Shown in pieces: positions 11,715 through 22,350 of a stretch of 64,000 nt of DNA. The position numbers and the translations under genes are program-made. This DNA is from Corylus avellana (taxonomy: Eukaryota; Streptophyta; Magnoliopsida; Fagales; Betulaceae). Under the pieces are notes generated by a model. It was not told the origin of the DNA. It saw only the letters and a program-made list of their open reading frames with translations, and searched no databases. How positions within the stretch are numbered: position 1 is the first letter of the stretch; each line of letters begins with the position of its first letter. The stretch is taken from assembly GCF_901000735.1 (NCBI RefSeq), contig NC_081549.1, forward strand, positions 22,869,850 to 22,933,849, in the 5' to 3' direction.

Positions 11715-12175
11715 GGCTGTGTTTGACAATTTGTTTTTGGGCAACGGCGTTGGCTGTGCACTGTTCAATCACTTTGAAATTATCTGCCAAAAGCTGTAGG
11801 AGTTAAGACAGTGAACAGGAGACTTGCTTCAAATAATGCGCCCATTTCCAGCCTTCTTTCATTGTTCCAAAAATGCCCCTGCAGCAAACATAATGATATT
11901 TCTTCTTGCTTTTCTTTACTTCATTATTTAGAAAACCTCCGTCTTTCTTCTTTCTTCTTTCTTCAGTGAAGTAAAGAAAAGCAAGATGAAATATCACTAT
12001 GTTTGCTGCAGGGGCATTTTTGGAACAGCGAAAGAAGGCTGGAAATGGGCGCATTATTTGAAGCAAGTCTCATGTTCACTGTCTTAACTCCTGCAGCTTT
12101 TGGCAGATAATTTCAAAGTGATTGAATAGTAAATAGCCAACGCCGTTGCCCAAAAACCGGTTGTCAAACACAGCC
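11715..12175. mobile_element. 461-bp near-perfect foldback element (Tourist-like MITE)
   Basis: The two halves are long inverted repeats of about 225 bp meeting near 11945. Ends are GGCTGTGTTTGACAA and its complement TTGTCAAACACAGCC, bounded by the trinucleotide TTA on both sides (11712-11714 and 12176-12178). A TTA duplication and GG..TTTG termini fit the PIF/Harbinger (Tourist) group. The arms are still very similar (for example GCAGGGGCATTTTTGGAACA against its partner TGTTCCAAAAATGCCCCTGC), so the element is either young or maintained by gene conversion. Transcription through it would give a long hairpin RNA. Confidence 0.8.
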
Positions 12176-12178
12176 TTA

Positions 12179-13239
12179 GTTTCAACGGTAGGATACGGAG
12201 AGTTTATGAATTGTATATGTGCGAAATGACTAAAAAGCCCCTCACAAAAAGACAACTGTGACGCTCAAGGAGGGGCAAAACGGTAATCAACATGATTAAA
12301 AGACAAAAATGCCCAAACAAATTTCTACTATCCGCACCATTTCAAATCCCAAATTGAGCGGTAAATGGCAGAGGCCAAGTATAATTCCAGTTAAAAGTGA
12401 TGATATAACCCTGAACGTATAATCTTTTTGTTGGAAAAAAAATATCCGCTCTCGCCGCTGAATCAGTTTTTACTTTTTAGTGTTTCCAATCTCTTCTATC
12501 CGGCTCTCCCCTCTCGCTCCTTGTTCCTTTCTCTCACTCTCATCTTCGCTTTCCACTCTTCCCTCGCCATGAAGACTGAAGCCCACCCTCGTTGCCTAGC
12601 CTTCCTATCGGCGCACTCGTCAACGACGCCACCTCGCTGGCTCGCACACCTCCCTCTTCGCCTTCAGATCTGATATTCTGGCCGTTCCCTCAGTCCTCCA
12701 GGTTCGGATCCATGTTCAGCTGATATTTAAGCTCCATTTTATGCTTATGCTTGTCCAGATTTGATATTTAAGCTTCGTTTTATGCTTATGCCTTGTTTAG
12801 ATATGATATTTAAGCTAATACTTTTAGGTATTAGCGTAAGAGAAATCCACCACCGCAAATCTCAGAAAGAATAAGCATAGAACGAAAATATCTATATGTA
12901 TTGGATTATAGCGAGTTATAGCGGAGGGACTGGATTGCATGGATAAAATACACTTTTAGCAAAATTTTTTTTTTTTTAACTTAAAAGTTCTATTTCTCAA
13001 AGGCAATTCTAAAATGGCCATTATAAGTTGAAAATGACGTTTTGTCCATTTAGGCTTTTTGGTTAATCATAATCTAAATCTGCAATATATGCTAGGGTAG
13101 CTATACATATGGTCAGGATTGAATCTTATGGAGAAATTTCTGTTTAGTTTTATCTTGGTCGCTTTTCATTTAATTTTTGTTTAGTGATTTCCATGAGCTT
13201 GTCTTATTTTCGATTAATTATTTTTAATTTTGTTTTTAG
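12179..13239. other. spacer with a possible degraded 5' exon
   Basis: Bases about 12450-12720 are pyrimidine-rich and of raised GC, like a plant 5' leader, and hold a short frame beginning ATGAAGACTGAAGCCC at 12568. This may be the remnant of the first exon of the duplicated gene that follows, but I cannot prove it. A tandem repeat lies at 12721-12817 and a fragment of the 11406-type MITE at about 12970-13015. Confidence 0.35.
12721..12817. repeat. short tandem repeat, unit 41-42 bp, 2.3 copies
   Basis: Units start at 12721, 12762 and 12804 (partial), each beginning TGATATTTAAGC; the two full copies continue into TTTTATGCTTATGC. Confidence 0.75.
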
Positions 13240-13850
13240 GTATATATGTACACTTTTATGCCTTTGGAGTTTTGTCTTCTCCGAGATTTCGTATACCCCA
13301 TCTGTTTGTTCGCCGATTATATTATGAGAGCGAACTGCTGCTTGATATAGATGAGATGAGAAGGCGTTTCCGAATTTTAGACCATCTTCTTTGTAATAAG
13401 TATTACTTTGTGATGCCAAAAGAGCCTCCAGAGAGAATGCCATAAAGATTGGAGGAAGTAAAATATTTTGTTAAAGAAATATCGTTAAATTGGGAGATGT
13501 ATATGGGAAGGCTAGTATGTATAGGTACACGCGTGAAGAAAAGGCCACAGATTGGAATATGGTTATATATCATGTAAATTCATTGACAGTGCGGAAAAGT
13601 GGCCCAGTTGTACTGAGATTGTTGAGGTATAAATTATTTAGTTAATTATTAATGAATAAGATAATTGTAATTATGGGTATATTTTTGTATTTAAATTTAT
13701 TTCTTTTTATATATAGTTGCAATGGAAAGCTATCAAGATTTTTCCAAAAGCTGCAAAAAAAAAAAAATGCGTTGGTTTCGAATCCGGTGCCTATACTGCT
13801 TCCCCCACCACCCGCATCTACGCCATCAATATCATCTGCCTGGAGATGCT
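13240..13850 (+). pseudogene. broken gene fragment, copy 1 (possibly NAC-derived)
   Basis: An exon-like block begins after the acceptor at 13238-13239 and reads through ELLLDIDEMRRRFRILDHLL and NKYYFVMPKEPPERMP before a stop at about 13443. A later part in another frame gives ATDWNMVIYHVN, and after a donor (about 13626) and acceptor (about 13716) a third block matches copy 2. Relative to copy 2 it has an internal deletion and frame changes, so it is dead as a coding unit. The spacing of YYFVM ... basic W-rich stretch ... TDWxMxxYxV resembles subdomains C-D of NAC transcription factors (WYFF ... YWKATGKD ... TNWVMHEYRL); this is a weak, by-eye resemblance. Confidence 0.45.
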
Positions 13851-14484
13851 TCTAATTTCGAATAGACATGTCCATTTAGGCTTTTTGGTTAGAATGATAA
13901 TCTAAATTTGTAATTTCGCATTTTTTCTAGGGCTGAATTTTACGAGGGTTAGTTTTGTTTAGCTTTATCTTGGTCGCTTTTCATTTAATTTTTGTTGAGT
14001 GATTTCTATGAACATGTCTTATTTTCAGTTAATTATTGTTAATTTTGTTTAGGTATGGCTTTTGTGCCTAGAGATATTTGTCTTCTTAGAGATTTTGTAT
14101 ACCCTTTGGTTCGTCACGAACTAAATTTATTTTCTCATTCGTTTGTTCACCAATTACATGATCAGAGCGAACTGCCACTTGATATAGATGAGATGAGAAG
14201 GATATTTCAAATTTTAGACCATCGTCTTTGTGATAAGTATTACTTTGTGATGCTAGAAGGGCCTCCAGTTGGTAGAAAGAATGCCGTAGAGATCGGAGGA
14301 AGTAAAATGTTTTGGAAAAAATGGAAAAAGTGGGATATCATTGAATTGGGATATTCGTATGGGGAAGCTAGTATGTACACGTACATACGTGGAGAAAGGG
14401 CCATTGGTTGGTGTACGGTTATATACCATGTAAATCCATCGAGAGTGCTAAAATGTGGCCTAGTTGAATTGGAATTGCATCAAG

Positions 14485-14609
14485 TTTTTTTTATTTTTTT
14501 ATTTTTTATTTTTTTTTTTTTTATATGTCCGCACAAGAGGGGGATGGGGATTCGAACTAGTGACCTTCGCTTCATTAAGCGTGATCCAAGCCGATTGAGC
14601 TACCTCTTG
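14485..14609 (-). mobile_element. SINE (tRNA-derived), copy 3, inside an exon
   Basis: The best-preserved SINE of the window. Read on the minus strand it starts CCAAGAGGTAGCTCAATCGG (A-box TAGCTCAATCGG), has the B-box AGTTCGAATCC, ends CTCTTGTGCGGACATAT and then a long A-rich tail (T-rich on the plus strand, 14485-14522). A perfect 14-bp duplication, GGAATTGCATCAAG, flanks it at 14471-14484 and 14610-14623. It interrupts the exon of broken gene copy 2; copy 1 lacks it. Confidence 0.92.
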
Positions 14610-14680
14610 GGAATTGCATCAAGTTGAGGTATAAATTATTTGAGTTAATTAATAATAAATAAGATAATCGTCATTATGGG

Positions 14681-14846
14681 AATAAGATCCTCTTTCATTT
14701 AAAATGGAACGTATTCATTTAATATAAAATGAGGGATAATATTGTCTTAATATTAAAATTAAAGGATAATATTTACAATATTACCTTTCATTTTATACTT
14801 AATGGATACTCTCTATTTCATTTGAAATGGAGAGAATCCTATTATG
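14681..14846. mobile_element. 166-bp MITE with about 10-bp target duplication
   Basis: Terminal inverted repeats AATAAGATCCTCTTTCATTT and, at the right, the complement of AATAGGATTCTCTCCATTTC. Flanks are TCATTATGGG (14671-14680) and TCATTTATGGG (14847-14857), an imperfect 10-11 bp duplication that would suit a Mutator-like origin. Copy 1 of the tandem duplication has no insert at the matching place, so insertion followed the duplication. Confidence 0.7.
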
Positions 14847-15100
14847 TCATTTATGGGCTTATTTGTAATTAACATTAATTCTTTTTATATATAGTTGCTG
14901 TGGAAAGCTATCAAGATTTTTCCAAAAGAATCAAATGACATAGATGCGTCGGTTTTCAATCCTGTGCGGCAATCACCCACACCGTGAGGTGATGAATCGC
15001 CTCCGCCGCCACCACCACCACCGTTGTCTCCACTAGCATCATCAGGCAATAAGTCACCATAATCATTATTGTCATAATCAGCGTCATCGTCATCACCAGT

Positions 15101-16875
15101 CTATAAGAAACATCATTATGCAAATTGTATGGCCCAAGATTGTAAGTCTTGCTATTAAAATTAATTATTAAGGATTGGGAGTTGATACTTTTATTAAGGA
15201 TTCGTAACCCTTGTAATTCTTACATTGACTATAAATGAAATACACAGCAAATAACTCACGTCAAGGTGGGTGATACTTTTCTACAAACACTAAGTGTGCA
15301 TCTTACCTTTTAGTTTTTTGGTGTCACAATCTGTAAAGACCTTTTTGGCATCGTCCATTCAATTAGTGGGCTAAAATAGCGATCTTTTTTATGTCGTTTC
15401 CCTTCTCTAAGCTGCTGTCTTTCTGTTGCAAACGACATTGTTTCAAGGAAGAACGACAATTTAATGCTGTCTTAGAAGACCACCACCTGCAAACCTTTTT
15501 CTTCATCCAAACAAAAACGGTATAATTGTACTTCATCATAACAACCGCATTTTTTTTTCTTCTATTCTAGATTATGGTGTGAACTTCATATACAGGTCAT
15601 CGATGATACAAATTTTTGATAAAATCATTCGTAAACAGGTTTATAAGGGAGGAGTGTGGTTAAAATTGTATTAAAGCTATATGGGACACTTATAATCTCA
15701 TTACACTATGTCGCCGACGTTCACAGCGATCTACTTTATTAACACAGTCCCGCTGATAGGCATTTCTCTTTTGACAGCTTTGTGCTACATTATACTCATG
15801 CATAGCAGCAATTTAACTTATAGGTCGCCCCTCCATGACTTGACCATAAAGTCAGAACTCATTTAATTTCATGCATACTCAATGTGGTAGCTAGTTCTAA
15901 TACCAAGTGATACAAATCTGGAATAGAATTCATTCTTAAAAATTGGCTTATAAAGAGAAAGTGACCAAGATCTTTATTTACACTAAATTAAAATTGCACT
16001 TAAGCAGTGTCAAACACTTGAGATCTTAACAACACTAAATTAAAATTGCACTTAAGCAGTGTCAAACACTTGAGATCTTAACAACCGATTACAGAGTGTA
16101 TGAACCTCAACATTAGAGACGGTCCAACCTATAACTTTAACAAATTACCCAAAAACCCAAAACACTTATAAAATACTAAAAACTTGTTTTATATTTATCT
16201 CAATGCAAGCACTTTCTCTTTAAAAAAAGATCTTTAAAAAGCAGTAAGAAACCGAGTCATTATATCTGGTATAGTGTCCTCTTTTGTTTCAACGAGACAT
16301 AAGCAATCAAGAAGATGAAAAGTTGGCGGTGTTGGAGATGGCAGGATTGTCGAGCACTAGATAATTACCATTCAAAAAGCTCATAAGTGCTTCAGAGGAC
16401 CCCCATGTGATGTGCTTTTATGATGTCGAAGCCCACTTCATTAGGTTCCCTTTTGGGTTCCCAACGCGGTTTATATAAATAAATAAAACTTCACATTTAA
16501 GCCTTAATTATTATGCATACCTGCAAAAACTGAGTATGAGAGAATAAAGAGGCACCATATGAGCTTACTTTCAAAGAGTGCATTGGCTACATAATTATCA
16601 CCAGTGAGTAGGGGATACGTAGAAAGCAAGCAGAATGAGACTTCAAGATTAAACTATTGACAAATTAAGACTACTTTTGTTTCAACAGCATGATATATCG
16701 AAAATGATCAGAATCAGAGGTTGAAATTCTCTACATAAACTTTACTATAGTAGGACTTTACTTGCAAGACACTCTTCATGAGAGACCAGCAAAAGCTCAT
16801 TTCAAGACCCCTAAAAAAGACAATACACATGAAGCTGATGCTTAAGAATTAATGAACATGAGTTTTGTCCCCTTA
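15101..16875. other. intergenic, degraded repeats
   Basis: No supported gene. Short tandem duplication at 15980-16083. CCGCC and ACC triplet stretches at 15000-15012 and many ATCATC/GTCATC triplets near 15050-15095 belong to the end of the preceding duplicated unit. The remainder looks like old transposon-derived sequence that I cannot classify. Confidence 0.4.
15980..16083. repeat. perfect 52-bp tandem duplication
   Basis: Two adjacent copies, 15980-16031 and 16032-16083, each from ACACTAAATTAAAATTGC to GAGATCTTAACA. The identity points to a recent slippage or unequal exchange event. Confidence 0.9.
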
Positions 16876-17181
16876 ACGGGAAAGGATTATCTCTATTTTA
16901 AATTCCTTCAATTTCTTCTATTTAGTGCATTTTGAGGAACATGATAATATCCAATTAGTTATACTTGAGGAGTATTTTTGTCTTTTCACTTTTTAAGGGG
17001 ACAAAAATACTCATCTATTATAACTAACTGGATATTTTCTAGTTCATTTGAACTGGAGTCGCATTTTGAAGGATAGTGTATTTAATGCACTACCATTATT
17101 AAAACTTTTAGACAATACTACCCTTCAAAATGCACTAAATAGAAAAAATAGAAGAGATTTAAAATCTAAAAGATCATTTTT
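16876..17181. mobile_element. nested inverted-repeat element (MITE-like)
   Basis: Outer arms at about 16883-16937 and 17122-17181 pair over about 55 bases (for example CTATTTAGTGCATTTTGAGG against CCTTCAAAATGCACTAAATA). Inside is a second pair, GCATTTTGAAGGATAGT (about 17060-17076) against ACTACCCTTCAAAATGC (about 17117-17133). The block TTTTCACTTTTT..GACAAAAATACTC is repeated at about 55890-55925, so this is a dispersed family. No clear duplication of the target was found. Confidence 0.55.
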
Positions 17182-17926
17182 CCCCCTTAATGTCGAGTTT
17201 ATGGATACTCGAATTCATATCCTCTCTCTTGGAGTAACCCCATTGCCACTAAGCCAACCTTCTAGTGGATATATCATACTAGATTCAATTCTTGTGGTTT
17301 GCTTATCTTTTATATTTAGTATTTATTTTATTTTCTTCTCTTTTAATTATTTTAGGACTCGATTTCTTTTTGAATTGGATGCAAAAATGAAAAGTATTCC
17401 AAAAAAAACATTCAATTTTTGTGGTTTGGTCATCATCCTGCTCAACTCCTTTTGTTTTCTTTTCTCAAAACAAAAAAGTTGACAAGTCACTCAAACACAA
17501 AAACAAATTAAGATATGAGGATACTAATATAATCCAAAAACTTAACTCCATTGGATTTTGACCTAATAATATTATTCATGATATGGAATAGTATCAACTT
17601 AACCAATCATAACACATGCATGTGAGAATATTCTAGCAAAAACAAGGCATTCAATCAATGTAATCCATACTCAAGAAATTGATATCTTAACAATATTTGA
17701 TCAGTTCCATTTCCATATGAAACCGGTGAAAAGCAATCCGGTAATACAACTGAAGAAAATCAATAAAAAGAAGAAACAAAATTAAACAAGAAACAAATGA
17801 TTGTGAAGAACTGGACCTTCAACAATCTATTCTTTTTCATGTATTGGGTAAAACAAACAAGTCGGATATATCTTCACCGGAGTTTGAATTATATGTTGCC
17901 TTTTCTCAACCTCTACAACTTGACAT
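17182..17926. other. intergenic spacer and probable 3' UTR of the receptor kinase
   Basis: A T-rich 144-codon frame (17048-17482) overlaps the inverted repeat and has no protein family features. The 3' part, about 17750-17926, is probably the 3' untranslated region of the minus-strand kinase gene. Confidence 0.4.
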
Positions 17927-20900
17927 TTACCCTAATTCCTCCTGGCCTTCTGAAGGGCACTGGATGAGCTCTAGAATATTGATCACCTCACTCATATCTG
18001 GTCTGTTTGATGGAACCTGAGAGGCACATATTAAACCAAGCTTTATAACTGGAATTGCCTCCTCTGCTGGAAAATTACGGCTGAGCCTCCCATCAACACA
18101 ATCCTCCACCTTCCCTTCCTCCAATGCCTCTCTCACCATGTCACAGAGCACCACCACATCATCCTCCATATATTCTACAGGTCTTTTTCCTGTTACCACC
18201 TCCAAAACCAAGACCCCAAACCCATAGACATCGCATTTCTCGGTGATTTTCACAGTTCGACATGCAAACTCCGGAGCCATGTACCCAAGAGCACTTTGGA
18301 TTTTGCTGCTCAAAACACAATGGTCTAACATTGGCAACAGCCTCGCAAGGCCGATATCTCCGACTTTTGGCTCACCGGAGCTGTTTATTAGAACATTTGT
18401 TGATTTCAGGTTGTAGTGAATAATGTTCAATCGGTGCAAATGGGCCAAACCTTTTGCCATCCCTAGAACAATGTTGAACCTCTGCCGCCAAGTGAGGCAG
18501 TTTCCACTGGATCCATCATGGAGATGCTTATACAAACTCCCACAGGAGATGTATTCATAAATAAGGAGTTGCAGAGATGGAGTCCAGTAAAACCCTTCAA
18601 GGGCCACAAGATTATGGTGCCTGATCTTTCCGAGTTTCTTCACTTCCTTCTCAAAATCTTCTTGGGACTTGATCAAACCTGAGATTGTTAGCTTTTTGAT
18701 TGCAACTGAACGCCCATCTCGAAGGACTGTTTGGTAAACAACTCCAAATCCACCTCGACCAAGTTCACAGTCCTTGTTGAGAAGTGCATGAGCTCCCATG
18801 ACAAAGTCAGCATCACCAGAAAACATGACAAGCTTGCCATAGTTTGGATCACTCGTGGGGGAACAACTGAAATCTTCCCCTCCTGGAAATGAAAGAGGTT
18901 CAGCAGGGCGTGACATTGAAGACCGCGCATGGATATTCAGGACTGTAATAGCTATTACACCGAGGGCAATGAATACAGCTGCACCAATGGCAATGAGGGC
19001 GGAGATGCTGAGTACAATTCTGTGATGATTCAGAGAGGAAGAACTGGCAGGAGAGGAGTTGGAAGAATTAGGATTAAGAACAAGAGGCTTAGGATGCACA
19101 GCAGGGCAGGAGCGACCAACAACAGAACCACATAGCGATGGATTACCAGAGACAGATGAGGGAGAGATAGTGTTGAAGAAGCCCCCCACAGGTAGCTCAC
19201 CTTGAAGGTGGTTGTGGGAGACATTAAAAGAAACTAGGTGGGAAAGATTTGTCAGCTCTTTCGGTAACCTTCCAGAGAGTTCATTCAAAGATAAGTCGAC
19301 ATATTGAAGATTGCTGAGGTTTGAAATGGCTGCAGGAATTGGGCCAGTGAGGTTGTTCTGAGATAGGATTCTGTGCAACTCAACCAAACAGGAAAAAAAT
19401 GGGATCTATTAGAACAAATAGGTTCCTTAGCTTAAAATTTGAAATTATAAAATGATCTTAATGTCTCCACAAAAAGAAGGGTAATATAATCATAGATCAA
19501 AGAAAATTAAGATCAAGAGTACAAAGACCAGGTCTTTCATATATTAACTAAAAAAATAATGATCAAACTAAGAAAATTAAGATCAAGATTACAAAGACCA
19601 GGTCTTTCATTTATTAACTAAAAAAATAATGATCAAACTAACATGCCCTTCTCAATCATTTACTACTGCGTAGGCTTCATGCTTAGTGCTACCAGACAGA
19701 TCTAATTAGGACTAATAAAATAATTGAATCTGTCCAGCAGTACATCAGCAGAATGCCAAATAAATCATCTTTTAGCCAAAGGAATATTTCAAAAGAGAAA
19801 GAAAGCAAAAAAAAAGAAAAGAAAAAAAAGGCGTTCAAAACTCATTTCAGTCTTTCTGCATCAAGTCAGAAAATCCAATAGAGAACCTTAGGAAGCTTCA
19901 GGTAGAAGACAAAGAAAAATGCTTCATCTAACTATTTTTAATCTTTTCTCCTACCATATGTGCCACATGAGCAATGCTTAAGAGAAAATTGTAGGCAGGC
20001 TTAATTGTTTTAGACCATAAACGTAGTGTATTAGCTTTTTATAAAGAACATTGAGGGAGTACAAAGTACTACCTCTGCAAGATTAAAATTTCGCATTATT
20101 CACATAGCTTCAAAGATTCTCAACCAGCTTAATTGACAGAAATAGTAAAACATAAATTAAGACAGCATGAGAGAGCTTACAAAGATGTTAGAGATGAGCA
20201 GTTCTCAACTTGGATAGGAATTTTCCCAGTTAAAAAGTTCTTCTGGATCCTCAGCTCCTTAAGTGAAACTGCTCCTCCGATTTCAGAAGGAATGCTTCCA
20301 TCTAGTCGATTGTTGCTTAAATCAAGAACGTATATAGATTTCAATTCACCTATGCCAGCCGGAATAGTACCAAAAAGTTGGTTCCTGGAAATATTCAAGA
20401 ACTGCAAGGAACTAAGTGTCCCAATGTTAACTGGAATTTCACCAGACAATGCATTGGAAGATAAATCCAAGACCTGAAGACCTTGATAAAACGCTGCTAT
20501 CGATGTGAGCGATGAATATTGCACATTTCCATTGACTCCGTTTCCAGGAAGTGAAACACTTTGTACAGTTGGCTTAAAAATCCAGGAAGGAAGATTGCCT
20601 GCCAAGTGATTATGGCTAACATCCATAGCCAAAAGGTTAATGCAATTTGACATTGACTCTGGCAAGCTCCCGGTCAACTGGTTCATGGACAAGTCTAAAT
20701 TCTTCAGTAATTGAAGATTTCCTATCGAAATCGGAATCCACCCGGAAAACCTATTCGAAGAAAGATCCAACGTCTCAAGGCCTCTCAACTCTCCAATCCA
20801 ATCTGGAATTTCTCCTGTGAAGGAATTTCCCTGCAAACTCAGAGAAGTACATGAACTAAGTCTCTGCAGCGACTCTGGCAGGCTCCCTGAAAAGTTGTTC

Positions 20901-21634
20901 TCACTAAAATCAACCAATTTTAGAACAGAACAATCTCCAATATCCCTCGGAAGCTTCCCGGAGAACCGGTTCTTGCTTAAATTTATCGCTCTCAAATCAT
21001 ACAAAGCTTCAATTCCTTCAGGAACCTCTCCCTCCAGCAAATTATCTGACAAATCAAGCACCTGAAGCCCCCTTAAAAACCATAATCCAGCCGGCAATTT
21101 CCCAGAAAGCTGATTAGACGAGAAGTTTACAGACACCAATGTCGAGCAATAGCTCAAAGAGTCGGGAATATTTCCAGTGAGATTGTTTCCGGCAAATGAA
21201 ACCGCTCTCAACGATCCACATTGTTGAAAAAGGCCATCTGGGATCGATCCATAGAGGTTGTTCTCACTCAAGTCAATAACTTGTAAGCTCCGAAGGCGAG
21301 CAAGATCAGGGTTTATAGTCCACGTGAAGTTGTTCTTGGACAGTGACAGAGTTTGAAGGAATTGCAGCCTCAGGAGGCCCCGGTCGATGTGCCCGGAGAG
21401 AGAGAACCCGTGGAGGACGAGCTCAGAGACCCGGTTGGTTCTCGGGTCGCATTTGACTCCGACCCAGTTGCAGGGACTGTCATCGTCTTCGTTCCAAGAT
21501 GCGAGCTTGGCTTTTGGGTCTTGCAGACCCGCCTTGAACACAATCAAGCCTAAAACGTCATCGTTGAAAACTGGGTCTAGAGCATACACAAGGGCAGTAG
21601 CGCATAGAAGAAAAAGGACTAGCGTGTATAGCAT
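17927..21634 (-). CDS. LRR receptor-like kinase, PXC2/IRK type, 965 aa (2 exons)
   Basis: Exon 1 is 21634-20181 and exon 2 is 19370-17927; the phase-2 junction inside the LRR domain gives 965 residues, close to the family's usual length. Order: signal peptide (about 1-18), LRR N-cap with SPCNWVGVKC, about 20 leucine-rich repeats, C-cap pair CGSVVGRSC, one membrane helix (about 602-630), juxtamembrane region, and kinase domain with glycine loop LGRGGFGVVY (about 688-697) and the VAIKK lysine (about 710). The catalytic loop reads HYNLKSTN rather than HRDLKxxN and the next motif is GDIG rather than DFG, so the catalytic Asp is Asn: an atypical, probably weak or inactive kinase. The C-terminus (ILELIQCPS) and LTWRQRF match PXC2 (PXY-correlated, vascular) better than IRK, from memory. 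It acts at the plasma membrane; the ligand is not evident. Confidence 0.93.
19501..19640. repeat. 70-bp tandem duplication in the kinase intron
   Basis: Copies at 19501-19570 and 19571-19640 begin AGAAAATTAAGATCAAG and end GATCAAACTA, with only a few differences. Located in the single intron (19371-20180) of the PXC2-like gene. Confidence 0.9.
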
Positions 21635-22350
21635 TCTACCTCACTCTCACACACACAAAGTTTCTGTGCGAACAGAGACCACAGTGAAGCTCTGTGTGGT
21701 GAAGAGAAGCCAAAAAGGACAACGAACAGAGTGAGAGGTTACAGATTATTAAAAAAAACTTAGAAGGTTAGAAAGAACAAAACAGAGAATGCACTTGCAT
21801 TAGCTACGTCGGACAAAAACAAAAGGAACAAAAACAAAAGTAAAGGAATCCCAAGCAACAGCAAAACCCACTTTCCTCTTTCTCTCCGTACTTCAAATTT
21901 TCACACAGCAACGAAAAAAGTACTCACAAACACCAAAAGACAACTAGACAAGTTAGTCTTTAACAAAATTCACTGTATAAACACTGTAGCCCATTAATGT
22001 GCAAGACCTGAATAGTTAAAAACACACCCACCAATCTTCAAAAAAAAAAAGAACTTGGCGAACAATCGAAGATTTGAGTAGTAAAGTAAGGTTGTGTTTT
22101 TGAGTTGCTACAGAGGTAGCGCCGGAAAAGGAACCAGACCTGACACGCGTCGCCGTAACCGAGAAGTTCGGTCTGGGACTCGACCCGAAAAGTTCGCCGG
22201 GCAAGCGCCGAAAGGGACGGGAGAGCGAGAGAGAGAGAAAATACAAATCCTAAAGGGCCATCCCAATTAAAGAGGGTGTGGCAGAGTTTGGTCTGGAGAT
22301 AAAAAGAAACGAAGAACAAAAGAGCAGAGAGAGTAAAAAGCATTTAAGTG
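21635..22350 (-). other. probable 5' leader and promoter of the PXC2-like gene
   Basis: Upstream of the kinase start the minus strand has pyrimidine-rich and GC-richer stretches (about 22130-22250) typical of a plant leader, including CT repeats at 22218-22238. A donor-like GTCAG/GTCTGG at about 22137 hints at a 5' UTR intron. Overlapping frames of 76 and 101 codons here are not called as genes. Confidence 0.4.

Larger units (their letters stand above)
14053..14991 (+). pseudogene. gene fragment, copy 2 (possibly NAC-derived), interrupted by a SINE
   Basis: The block opens after the acceptor at 14051-14052, with ATG at 14055, and encodes about 140 coherent residues: FVYPLVRHELN, ELPLDIDEMRRIFQILDHRL, CDKYYFVMLEGPPVGRKNA, MFWKKWKKWDII, YGEASMYTYIRGERAIGW and IYHVNPSR. 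A SINE then splits the exon. If it is removed, the frame runs to a donor at about 14630, and the exon after the acceptor near 14895 continues LLWKAIKIFPKESNDIDASV to a TGA near 14989. FWKKWKKWDII and GWCTVIYHVNP can be laid against NAC YWKATGKDKxI and NWVMHEYRL, but I am not sure of the family. It has lost the usual NAC N-terminus (LPPGFRFHPTDEE) as far as I can see. Probably a pseudogene. Confidence 0.45.
13044..15100 (+). repeat. tandem duplication of about 830 bp (two diverged copies)
   Basis: Copy 1 starts at about 13044 and copy 2 at about 13870, both with GTCCATTTAGGCTTTTTGGTT. Colinear blocks follow: TTATCTTGGTCGCTTTTCAT, an intron acceptor, an exon-like block with GATATAGATGAGATGAGAAG, a donor-like GAGGTATAAATTATTT, and an acceptor plus GGAAAGCTATCAAGATTTTT. 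Copy 2 is longer because of a SINE (14485) and a MITE (14681). Confidence 0.8.

Noticed and set aside
14485..14609. tRNA gene on the minus strand
   Set aside because: A- and B-boxes are present, but the rest cannot fold as a tRNA and the A-tail and target duplication show it is a SINE.
20133..21734. Several plus-strand frames of 66-115 codons opposite the LRR exon
   Set aside because: They are antisense shadows of leucine-rich repeats, whose periodic sequence keeps other frames open.
22016..22343. 76- and 101-codon minus-strand frames upstream of the receptor kinase
   Set aside because: They overlap each other in different frames and lie in the likely leader/promoter of the kinase gene; a hydrophobic start (LFTLSALLFFVSF) is not enough to call a gene.
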